This document shows, in pieces, positions 32,911-42,347 of a stretch of 64,000 bases of DNA. The DNA is from Acanthococcus lagerstroemiae (lineage: Eukaryota; Arthropoda; Insecta; Hemiptera; Eriococcidae). The DNA lies in NCBI GenBank assembly GCA_031841125.1, contig CM063110.1:39168595-39232594 (forward strand). The letters run 5' to 3'. The notes beneath the pieces were generated by a model, which saw nothing but the letters and a program-made list of their open reading frames with translations, ran no database searches and had not been told where the DNA came from. Position numbers and translations under genes: made by a program. Numbering within the stretch: the first letter of the stretch is position 1; each line of letters begins with the position of its first letter.

Positions 32911-33654
32911 TTTATATCAGTAGCAGATACAGGGGGTTAGGCTTTCAGAACCACCCCGCCCCCATATACATTTGTCTATGGTGACCTAGCGCTATTATGT
33001 TGCATCTGTAACATTTTTAATTTGGACCCCCCCTCTCCGGAATCATTTTCTGTATCCGCTACTGATTTATATGTTTTTTCAATAATATGCTATCTATTAC
33101 TGATTACTCATGAGAGAAACGGTAGACCGTATAATGCAAATTATTTCAACTCTCCACGAACAATTTTTTTTTTTAATTGCAAAATTAATATGTATTTCAA
33201 TTATGTATTTTCATAAAGATGTTTGACAACAACCGTTTGCTACAAACTTAACCGTAGAATAAATCCCAACAACTTAAACTCTTTCTTATCTAATAATAAT
33301 CCGAACTCTATAAACATATCGAAGTAACAGAATGTAAATAAGAGGTAAGTCGCCGCCTACTATATCGAACTTCGCTTGTACTCACCAGTCTGAAAAATAA
33401 AAATAAAATGGAAAATGCCCCTAACCGGAGTGCGAACACCGTGGGGCAGAAAAAGTCCGCATGACAGCGTCAGCCTCACTCACACCCCTTTTCAACAGCC
33501 CTGTCAGTCAGTTAAATAAACTTAAAAACAAAAATACTAAAACCCAAAATAAAGAAACAAGATGTAACTGATGAGACTCATAACAGAGATGAAATAATGG
33601 AGGAGGTAACTAAATCTCTTCAAAAAGTTGTACAGTAATGAGAACCGAGCTGAA

Positions 33655-34085
33655 CAGAAATGAGAGACTGCAGATTGAACATGAATAAGGTTTTTCATTA
33701 TATTATGAATCGCAATAAATGCTGGTTCAAGACACTCTTTTGAGAGAATGCGTGACTGCAGGTTGAACAAGAATATGGTTTTTCATTATTATGAATTTAT
33801 TGCAATATCTACTTATGTTTCTTCAAATCACATTTTTAATAGCATGAATGATTGCAGATTGAGCAATAATAATGTTTCTGATTATATAAATCGCAGCATT
33901 ATGCTTCTTAAAATAACTTCTTTGAGAGAATGAGCGACTACAGATTGAGCATGATGAGGTTTTTCATTATATGAATCGCAACAACAAATGTTTCTCTCCA
34001 GATTCCTTTTTGAGAGAATGAGCGCCTTTTTGAGAGAATGAGCGACAACAGACTGAGCAAGAGTAGGTAGGTTTTTCGTTATCTT
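33655..34085. repeat. Internal degenerate tandem repeat, ~90-bp units
   Basis: Five diverged units with GAGAGAATGAGCGACT, CAGATTGAGCA and GGTTTTTCATTATATGAATC recur near 33,661, 33,748, 33,844, 33,926 and 34,038. It lies just downstream (minus strand) of the last exon-like frame of the transposon. No coding role seen. Confidence 0.75.
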
Positions 34086-34239
34086 CAGATGTAACTAAGT
34101 ACAAATATTTGGGGCAAATTATAGAAAAAGGTGGAGGAGGATGACGGAGGCTCATGTTCCCGGTGGGCCGAGTAGGGGGCGACTTCCCTCTCAATCTCAG
34201 AGCTCTAATAAAAAAGTAAATAATAATAAACAAATATAA

Positions 34240-34352
34240 CTATATCTTCTTCACTTTTTTCAATTGTCGGACGTATTCATCTTTACTGGTTTTGAGCCAC
34301 AATTTAACTTTCATTTTTACATCTTCTTCTGATATTTTCTGCATCATTACAT
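34240..34352 (-). CDS. Candidate last exon of a transposon-borne gene
   Basis: On the minus strand an acceptor AATTCCTTTTACAG is followed by two bases, then an open frame VMMQKISEEDVKMKVKLWLK then TSKDEYVRQLKKVKKI and a TAG stop. The pattern (acidic-charged helix with a W-L-K core and a basic end) is protein-like and resembles in style the C-terminal end of insect DUF4806-type proteins; that comparison is from memory. The upstream exon must end in phase 1. Function unknown. Confidence 0.45.
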
Positions 34353-35151
34353 CTGTAAAAGGAATTTAGTTCAATCGTTTATTAGAAACAAAAAATTTCT
34401 CCCTCTTGAGACATCATAATCTACTCAGTCATTTAAACATCCCATGATTATAGGGGAGGATTCAGAAAAATAATTTGACCGATGAGAAGCTTTCTAAACA
34501 TTAGAGTGGAAAAAAGGGCAAAATGTTTTCTAGGTCTAAATGTTTGTTGATGGTACGTCGCACGTTCTCGCACAGGCTGTAACAGACAAATTTTTACTAG
34601 GAATCCGCGCCCATATCTAGCTCCAGATGGACCATGTATGACACTCACTCGCCAGTTTTTCCTCAAAGACATAAGACCCACCAATTCGATCTCGATCTGT
34701 GAGAATACGCATCGCTTCCGAAGCTCTTTATGTACAAGCCTAAGCCTATAGCTGAGTCTCTGCACACCTCTTCTTCCACATGCTCAAGCTAACCCAAAAG
34801 GGTGTCTACCGGGCCAATAAGTCCAATGACAGTCCAATATTTCTAATATACGTCCAATATAAATTGAGAAATGAGGAATAATAATAATAAAGTAGCGTTG
34901 TCGAAAACTCAACTTCGATCATTATGTGTCTTGCAAACTCAGATTTTGCGTGTATAAAAAGCCCGAAAAGAGTCCAATAAAAGTCCTATATTTAATTTTC
35001 AAATTTGCTAGGCACCCTGCCCAAGCTAAAGTGATAACCTTAAATATTATAAAACCTAATATTGCCTCTGTTTGACATTCTTCACTCCGCAACATCCGGT
35101 CCTTTTTCAAAATGTTAATTTAAATTTAAGAGAGGGACAAGGAATACCTAC

Positions 35152-35259
35152 CCTGTTTTTATAAGAACAACTACATCAACTCTCACCACAGATCTTTTAC
35201 CATGAATGCCAACACAATCACTCTTTTTACGAACTGTCTGACCCTCCGAGTCATCAACA
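35152..35259 (-). CDS. Candidate internal exon of a transposon-borne gene
   Basis: A perfect TACTAAC branch-point motif lies upstream of the acceptor ATGGTAG. The open frame then reads VDDSEGQTVRKKSDCVGIHG and KRSVVRVDVVVLIKTG to a donor GTAGGT. Upstream in this frame is stopped (TGA, TAA), so the exon cannot extend further 5'. It lies between the first and last candidate exons on the same strand. No family recognised. Confidence 0.35.
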
Positions 35260-36524
35260 CTACCATAGATTTATCACGCGTTAGTAGCTGAAATTACGTA
35301 AAAGTATGGGATAAAATATTTGGCTCGCCAAAAGAGAACGTTCCAACGACAGACCCCTGCACGTCGGAATAGTCAGTCGGTATAAGCGACTATTTTGATA
35401 AAAACCCACGCCAAATGAAGCGCGACAAAAAATGGGATGCAAGCGACAATTGATACATGAAGCACGACAAAAAATTAGTTTTGAGCGACAATTAATACAT
35501 TTTTACACGGCTTGAAATGTGTACACGAGTACTTCATACCTGCCCATTCAACATTGTATTGGACCTGGTGAAAATTATTCAACTTTTCGTGACTAATTCA
35601 AATCCATCATCAAAATTGATTCTCACTCAATGTTTGACCTAGTACGCCCCCCCCCCACCTTATATAACCACATTTTTTTATTGTATTTATAAAATGGAAG
35701 GTTAGCAGTAAATCTGAACAACGAGTTTGAACTCAGCGAGAAAAACTGGTACAGAATGGGTGGTTATCTCAATTTTTTTGATTTCTAGAAATTTTGAAAA
35801 TTTCTTCATATTCCTTACACATTGGGAATTTTGGTCCCAAACACGCGAGTTAAATTGAAAATCTGATTCAATTCTCGAATTCAGTAATCCAAAATATCCA
35901 TTTGGGTGATCCTTGTTTGATCTGCGTTAAAAAAAATTTCATGTTTCCTACCAGACCGACCCCCGATGGCCTTCCCACATTAAAAATTGTTTTCGTAATA
36001 TTTGAGCACTGGGCCAGAAGAGAAAAAGGGGCCAACCAGCGTACTCAAAAAAGGCCTTACTGGTACAATAATGTTTTTCACCTTATTATTAAATTTATAA
36101 TAATATGTGCATGTTTAGAGGACTATTTAGAACACGCCGATACGGTGTTAATATTATTTCTGCGGCGTTCCTTATTTTTACCTGGCGTTCAATACACTTT
36201 TTTCCGGTCAAAAAATTTTTCGGCCGGGGATCCGACTTAAACGTAGTGCGTTCTTCATTTCAGGCGTTTTTTGTTGCTTTTTTGTCGTTCAAACAGCTTT
36301 TTTTTTGCGGGCTGTTATTTCCCACTCTAAAAGTATTTCACCTAAATTTTGCCTGTGCTATACGGACGGATCCACAGAAAGCAATAAAATAGGTGGGCTT
36401 CATGTCACAAACTCGTAGTTTCAACTTGAGTTACCAGTTGCATAAATATAAGTGCATTCTGAGGTGAGATTAAATATTGTGCCAAAACTGGAGTAGGTAA
36501 CTATTTTCAACAATATTTACATAC

Positions 36525-36573
36525 CGATAAATGGGAATAAATCTGGAAATTGTAGTTTCACTTTTAACGCCAT
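36525..36573 (-). CDS. Candidate short exon with ATG in the transposon
   Basis: The frame MALKVKLQFPDLFPFI plus one base ends at a good donor GTATGT. It could start a second transcript in the element or be chance; the short length limits confidence. Confidence 0.25.
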
Positions 36574-37026
36574 ATTTATTTCAGGTCACAGTGCACTTAT
36601 AACTATGCGACTTGCACCACTGCATTCTACATTTTATCGATTTTATCATTTCAAGCATTCCCGAGAACTATACGAAGTGTAATTTGTCCAGTAAAAATCA
36701 AAATGTGGTGGAACCTCCAAATTCTTATGGGAAAAATCACAGTGTTCAATTACTTTTTTTCTTCTGTTTTTCATTGTCTACTTGATCTTTTCGAGTAATC
36801 CAAAAGATTTTTGGTTCTATGTTTTAGAAAGCTCAATTCTACACAGAATATAATTTTTCAGAACTTTTTTCTCCATAGTTCCTTTTAGGAACAAGAAAAA
36901 AATCGAGTGTTCAAATACTTTTTCGAGCCACTGAAAGTCTATCTGAATGCTTATCTGTTTCAATAGTCAGTATCCTGCGGCTAAAAATAGGAAACTACAG
37001 AATTCAATTAAAGCTTATCAGCTTAC

Positions 37027-37167
37027 CTTTGATCAGCTTAAATGTTTCCAGGTTTTTAAAACATTTCTTTTTTTGTAGTCCCTCGAAATTGTAGTCGGTG
37101 GCAACATCTGCCTCACAAATTGACTGCATTGCAGACGACACGTTACATTTGAATGAAGCAATAACGT
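37027..37167 (-). CDS. Candidate internal exon of a transposon-borne gene
   Basis: Open frame YVIASFKCNVSSAMQSICEA then DVATDYNFEGLQKKKCFKNL and ETFKLIK, ending AAAG at donor GTAAGC. The 5' border is uncertain: AG dinucleotides after ACTG or TGC are possible, and a stop lies upstream. Its composition is protein-like. It follows the candidate first exon at 37,986-38,066 on the same strand. Confidence 0.4.
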
Positions 37168-37985
37168 ACTCAGTCATCATGTTACATGAAAAATAAAAAT
37201 AACCCCATTTTTAAAAATACATATACTTATACATTCACAATGTCCTGCATGTTTTGTTCATTACGAGGTCCTTTTCTATCTACGGATACACAAGTTCTGC
37301 CGAACATTTTCTTTGTGCAAGTAATACAATGTATTATTTTAAACGTATGGAAGAAAAAATGAAAAACTTCAATATAGACTGAGAAAATGCCGATCCTGTA
37401 AATTACACAATTTAAAAAAAAAGAGAAAAAAATGGTTTTTTAAGCATTTAGATATGTGCTACCATTCTAACAGTGTTGAGAATTGGCGAAGAGTACATTA
37501 AGAAATATTTGCATATCAACTTTTTTTTTGGGGGGGGGGGGAGGTCAAAAATGGTGGCGTGGGTGCCATCTCGAAAATTTAAAAATTAATTTTAGAGGTA
37601 AAAAATGGTCGACAAAAATTTCAAGAAAGTTTGGTATATTTACACTGGGGGCTTTATTTTACACGCTAAATTTCGTACCGTCCGACCGAAAAATACCGAC
37701 AATTGAGCTACAAGTGAGAAAATCATATATTTTGATGTTAGGCCCTTCTAGAAAGGGGTAGGATTTTGCAACTTGGCTCTGAAATTTTATTTTACCACTG
37801 TAGAAGAAAAATCTGAAAAAACTGATGTTGGCCGATTCACCTATCATACCGGACTACAGCCGTTCTTGTCCAAATTTCTTAGAAATAGTCCACATGGCAG
37901 AATAAAGTTGCATTTCATTTCAATAATTTTAACTACACATTATACCTAATCATTCTATATATTACTTTGCAATTTCGTCACTTAC

Positions 37986-38066
37986 CTTACGAAGAAAATT
38001 GTGAAACTCATCTTCCTTCCGGCGGCAATAAGTTCGCCTTGATGATCCTACACGTTCTTTCGGCAT
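37986..38066 (-). CDS. Candidate first exon of a transposon-borne gene
   Basis: ATG opens MPKERVGSSRRTYCRRKEDE then FHNFLRK (27 codons, phase 0) and ends at a donor GTAAGG/GTAAG. The basic start is typical of DNA-binding or nuclear transposon proteins. It sits about 820 bp from the right terminus, where a minus-strand promoter would be expected. No family recognised. Confidence 0.4.
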
Positions 38067-38333
38067 TTATAACCCAAAATAAACACAATGCAAAACTAAT
38101 GAAAATGTAATAACAGCACATCGCACGTTATTTTCAAATGAAAACTATAACTGACTGTAACGACTTTTTGTCCACCACGTTTATTGTGATAGAGAATATA
38201 ATGACGACAAAGTTCATCACTCGTGCAAAATCCGTCCGAATTTCGCTCACATTTCGCGGAGGCTAAGCCTCATGTGATATACATGCCATTGCAGTCTTCA
38301 TTATGCTCGAATTAAGCGCAATAAACGCGAAGG

Positions 38334-38890
38334 AAAATATGCTCAATTCACGCGCGCGTTTTAGACCGGCTGAATAAAAGCGCCTAACGCGTTCAGAATA
38401 AGCGCGGGCGCGCGGGCATACGCTATGTGGAAGAAACGTCGTGTTTACGCGGTTCAAATTTCCAATCGGAGGGGCAAAATATGCTCAATTCACGCGCGCG
38501 TTTTAGACCGGCTGAATAAAAAGCGCGTATCGTGTTCAGAATAAGCGCGGGCGTGCGGGCATACGCTATGTGGAAGAAACGTCGTGTTTACGCGGTTCAA
38601 ATTTCCAATCGGTGGGGCAAAATATGCTCAATTCACGCGCGCGTTTTAGACCGGCTGAATAAAAAGCGCGTATCGTGTTCAGAATAAGCGCGGGCGTGCG
38701 GGCATACGCTATGTGGAAGAAACGTCGTGTTTACGCGGTTCAAATTTCCAATCGGTGGGGCAAAATATGCTCAATTAACGCGCGCGTTTTAGACCGGCTG
38801 AATAAAAAGCGCGTAACATGTTCAGAATAAGCGCGGACGCACGCTACGCGAAAGAAATGTCGCGTTTACGTGATTCAAATTTCCAATCGG
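38334..38890. repeat. Right subterminal array, ~143-bp units containing the terminal motif
   Basis: AAAATATGCTCAATTCACGC starts units at about 38,334, 38,477, 38,619 and 38,762, with steps of 142-143 bp. Each includes TTTTAGACCGGCTGAATAAA and ACGTCGTGTTTACGCGG and ends with GGTTCAAATTTCCAATCGG, which is the terminal inverted repeat itself. So the element terminus is repeated about four times inward. Confidence 0.9.
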
Positions 38891-38891
38891 G

Positions 38892-39710
38892 GTGGAAATG
38901 AGAATTTCTATCATTTTATTGTGCCTTACCGTGTCAAAGGCTTTTTGATAGTCAATGAAGCACGCATGTACATCTGTGTTCATGTCACGGCATCGCTGTA
39001 TGAGCACGTTTGTAGCAAACAATGCTTCCCTGGTTCCGAGGCCGTTTCTGAATCCGAACTGGGTGTTGCTCATCTGTGATTCGCACTTGCGGTAAATTCT
39101 TAATTGTATGATCCGCAGGAAGATTTTGAGAACGTGCGACATTAGGCTTATTATTCGGTATTCATCACAGTTCTGAGCTTTCAACTTTTTGGGTATCGTG
39201 ACGAAGGTCGATTTCAGCCAGTCCATCGGTATCTTGCCCGCTTTATATATGCTATTGAATAGCTTTGTCAACCTTGTTATTCCTTTCGCGTCTCTTTCCA
39301 CCATCAACTTCAGCATTTCTACATGGATTTGGTCGGGGCCTGGCGCTTTATTGTTTCTTTGGCACATGATGGCATGTATTACCTCACTGCGAGTGATTTC
39401 TGGGCCTTCGTCTAGGTGCGTTTCCTCAATTCTTGCCTTTGGATCCGTGCGCTCATCTTGGAAAAGCTCTTGCACATACTCCCGCCATCGTTTCAGCTTA
39501 TCTTCTATTCCTATGATGATGGAGTTATTCGCATTTCTTAGTATGCTGGTATATTTTCTGCGGTTTCTCCCGGTTATTTCCTTAATCTTCTTGTGCATGT
39601 TGAAGTGATCATGTTTGCTCTGTAGTTTTTCGATTTCTTCACATTTCTCGGACCACCACTTTTCTTTGGCTGTACGGCAAGCTTTTTGAATGGTTTTGTT
39701 GATTCTTCTA
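38892..39710 (-). pseudogene. RTE reverse transcriptase, N-terminal half
   Basis: Open frame: INKTIQKACRTAKEKWWSEK, KIKEITGRNRRKYTSIL, RWREYVQELFQDER, ITRSEVIHAIMCQRNNKAPG, PDQIHVEMLKLM, WLKSTFVTIPKKLKAQNCDE YRIISLMSH (usually YRPISL), NTQFGFRNGLGTREALFA, then HACFIDYQKAFDTVRHNKMI (first catalytic Asp in DYQKAFD). It stops at the junction after EILIST, and the partner half starts at TGID, so both halves read through in frame once the transposon and one GT are ignored. The ORF upstream of 39,710 (MAKDNYVEG...) belongs to the host element, so the long ORF ending at 39,853 is chimeric. Confidence 0.9.
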
Positions 39711-41381
39711 CAATAGGGTCCTTTAATACTGTATAAACTCAGTGGATAAATTATTGTATCTTTTTTATTAATTTGAAGTATCGTGCCCCTACTCCTTTTG
39801 GAAATCTCATTTAAATGCTCAAAAATCCCTTCGACATAATTGTCCTTCGCCATGGATTGGACTTCAAAAATTTTTTTGTAAATATTATCTCTGCGTGTTT
39901 GGATAAACTGATGCGTGTGTACAGTTTTTGTGTGAGTACAGTGAACAAGTTGGTAATGCAGTACGTGTTTTAGACTCGATCAGAATCAATGCAGCCATAT
40001 TTGAAAACGTGTCTCTCGCTTTTTTGTCCTTCACCGTGGTCAAATTTGAATCAGTCAGAAAACAGACACAGAGCAAATATTTCTGAAAAAGGATACTGTG
40101 GGTGGAAGGAAAACTGAGTAATTATTAAGGCAAGAAAGTGAGAAAACATTTTTTCTAGTCCAGTTTAGTGCAGTGAAAATGCAGTCAGCCACAGAAAAAT
40201 ATTTCAAATTAATCAGAAGTTGAATAAACCACAAAACGAGAAAAAACAACGAAAATCCGGATTTTTCCCAAACTTTCCGGACATTATTCAAAAATTCAGA
40301 TATTTTTTGCCGAAGGTCGATCAATCCGGAGATTGACTAGAAAATCAGGAGCACCTGGCACCACTGATACGAGTTCATTGATGTGCGTGTGGAAGAGTAC
40401 GTGCGTATTCACAGTACACGGGCACGCGTGCGCGTAGGAACTTCTTTCTATAGCCAACAGTTCCTTCAACGTGGGCTGCCATTCTTTCAGCGTAGTGGTC
40501 TTATCATTTTGAGCCCCCTCTGTCTCCTCTCCTAGGAAGTATGCTATTGGTTTAACCTCATAAATACGTTCTATTATATGCATATAAATGATTTCGATGA
40601 AAAAACAAGTAATAATGTTTTGTCTTTATTTTTTTTAAAACAAAAAAAAGCATGAATTATTAAGGTTTCGGTAGAATGACCCATATATAAGAGATAGGTA
40701 CCTCATTTTCATTTCCTTTGAGGATTGTTATTGGATTACATCCTCATTCCCTTCTTTTACATAATATGTATATATTCAATCTTGTTTTCCAGTTAATATA
40801 GCCTTTGACTTTTACACTTTTATTCCATTTTGTCACCTGTGATATAAGTGAGTGTGTCTTCATGGGGGAGTAGTACTGAATTGAGAACATCCTGGGAACC
40901 ATTGGGCAACAAGAGGGCAATTCAGAAGGGCAACTGAGAAGGCAACCACGAGGCAACAAGAGGGCAACTGAGAAGGCAACCATGGAGCAATAAGAGGGCA
41001 ATCTGGAAGGGCAACCACTGGGCAACAAGAGAGCAATCCAGAAGGGCAACAAGAGGGCAATCAAAGGGCAATCCAGAAGGGCAACTGAGAGAGCAACCAT
41101 GGGGCAACAAGAGGGCAATCCAGAAGGGCAACCGATAGGGCAATCTGAAAAGGCAACTCAGATGGCAACTTGAGGGCAACATGTTGCCTTTTTACGCAAT
41201 GGTAAAATGGTGCGTTCTGATTGGTCGGTGCTGGAGTGCTGGAGGGCAATTACAGGGCAACCAGTTGCCTTTTGCAGGGCAATAAGTCCGGGGCAATTTC
41301 AGGGCAATCAAATTCTTTATCGGGTGGGGAGCTGAATGAGCACTTTGACCCTTGACCCATCCCTTATATATCTATTAATTT

Positions 41382-41619
41382 ATGCTCTGTTTGCAATTAG
41401 AAAGGGTCAATGTAAACAAATATTATGAAACTCGCGGTATCCGCGGTGCGAAGTGGGTACGTGTAAGTACTCGATTGTTGTGTGCATGTATTGAGATGTA
41501 TGTATGTTAGTGTTATCATCTTATAGGGAATTACGTTCTGCGCTTGTGTGCATGAAGCTGCATGTGTTAGTGTTCACATCTTTGTTTACTTTGACCCTTT
41601 CTATTTGCGAACAGAGTAT
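41382..41619. mobile_element. Small MITE in the intron
   Basis: About 238 bp with inverted ends: left CTCTGTTTGCAATTAGAAAG and GGTCAATGTAAACAAA; right, complemented, CTCTGTTCGCAAATAGAAAG and GGTCAAAGTAAACAAA. The ends are TA-rich. No coding capacity. Confidence 0.7.
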
Positions 41620-41700
41620 AGATATTTTATGTTTGCAATAGGTGAGCTTCTTTCATTGTTGTTTACACTTCTCACCATGAAGACTTTTTCCATGCGATCT

Positions 41701-41831
41701 GGAGACCTATTATGAAACTTTTATCACGATACCACAAATCGTCACAGTGGTAACTTGTACAGTAAACCGTATCTAAAGTTACCGCTGTAACCATTTGTGG
41801 CATCGTGATAAAAGTTTCATCGTAGGTCTCC
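41701..41831. repeat. 131-bp near-perfect hairpin in the intron
   Basis: Arms 41,701-41,755 and 41,777-41,831 pair with only a few mismatches (GGAGACCTATTATGAAACTT against the inverted GGAGACCTACGATGAAACTT and onward), with a loop of about 21 bp. It would form a long stem if the host gene intron is transcribed. It may be a tiny MITE or a small-RNA precursor; the sequence cannot tell which. Confidence 0.75.
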
Positions 41832-42347
41832 TGGACGAAATAAGCTTGATAATTTGTTGGTAACCACCTTTCGCCGCTAGATCGCGCTCTTATTTCATTA
41901 TTCGTTAAAATTGATTTGGAGTAGTTTGGAATCACACACTTCGAATAATCTGATACGGTTTCTCGCGCAGCTTGTTTCAAGTTTCATTCTTACTCGTATT
42001 TCTCACCATATCAATTCCACCAACAAAAACGTTGTTGTATTTTAGCTCAACCGATACAATTTGTTCGCACTTAGTTTCAATCTGTGTAAGCTCTAAATTA
42101 CCTATAAACGTAAGTTATAAAAACTATACAAGAACATCGTGCGCTAGCTAACAAAAATTCTGTGCTCTGTTATTGGCCTTTCGATAAATTATAATCAACC
42201 TTATTCCAACAATCGCTTTCTTATAAACGTTTTCGTTCGATCTCGAAAACCTTACACTGTAATTACACCCGTCACTTACACCCGGCAGCATTACCACCCG
42301 CACTCAGCTCGAATGGCCGAAAAACACTCATCTTTCTCTAATTACAG

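Larger units (their letters stand above)
32530..38891 (-). mobile_element. 6.4 kb DNA transposon of unrecognised family, GT target duplication
   Basis: 6,362 bp. The left end starts CCCGGTGGGAAATTTGAATC; the right end complemented starts CCCGATTGGAAATTTGAATC. It is flanked by GT at 32,528-32,529 and 38,892-38,893, and the interrupted RTE confirms the 2-bp duplication because its frame is restored. Both ends carry subterminal arrays (32,760-32,910; 38,334-38,890). The minus strand holds exon-like frames with splice sites. CCC...GGG termini, subterminal repeats and a 2-bp duplication recall CACTA/EnSpm elements, but no transposase domain was recognised, so the superfamily is open. Confidence 0.8.
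31506..39710 (-). mobile_element. 5'-truncated RTE-type LINE with 4-bp duplication, itself interrupted
   Basis: Minus-strand LINE of about 1.84 kb once the inserted transposon is removed. It is flanked by CAAT at 31,502-31,505 and 39,711-39,714, while the empty site in copy A has one ATTG. Its 3' end is a short (AAG)n-type tail (31,506-31,520) rather than poly-A, as is common for RTE elements. The 5' truncation falls just after the endonuclease-RT linker, so the endonuclease is lacking. Confidence 0.85.
31441..40683. mobile_element. TA-flanked inner element in copy B, split by the RTE
   Basis: Left terminus CGGGTCATTCTACCGAAACC and right terminus CGGTAGAATGACCCA, with TA at 31,439-31,440 and 40,684-40,685. 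It is the counterpart of 27,413-28,445. The RTE interrupts it 65 bp from the left terminus (after 31,505). Confidence 0.75.
30207..41322 (-). mobile_element. 2.9 kb inverted-terminus element, copy B, enlarged by nested insertions
   Basis: Same element as copy A in opposite orientation, with ends GCCCCGATAAATAATTTG at 30,207 and the inverted CAAATTCTTTATCGGG ending at about 41,322. The parts shared with A are nearly identical by eye, apart from minisatellite copy number. It contains, from outside in, the TA-flanked inner element, a 5'-truncated RTE LINE (31,506-39,710) and a 6.4 kb DNA transposon (32,530-38,891). Removing the LINE and one duplication leaves 2,907 bp. Confidence 0.8.
24175..42347 (+). 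other. 18,173-bp intron of the His-rich gene
   Basis: Donor GTAAGC at 24,175 and acceptor CTCTAATTACAG ending at 42,347 pair in matching phase. The intron is filled with mobile DNA: a Jockey remnant, an RTE remnant, an inverted pair of 2.9 kb elements with nested insertions, a small MITE and a 131-bp hairpin. No additional in-phase exon was seen within it, but a small one could be missed. About 24,250-24,780 and 41,850-42,340 look like plain intron sequence. Confidence 0.6.

Noticed and set aside
39189..39608. 139-codon plus-strand hydrophobic ORF
   Set aside because: Antisense of the RTE N-terminal half.
38822..39853. Single 343-codon ORF as one protein
   Set aside because: It is a chimera: element-derived sequence before 39,710, RTE up to 38,892, then the end of the inserted transposon.
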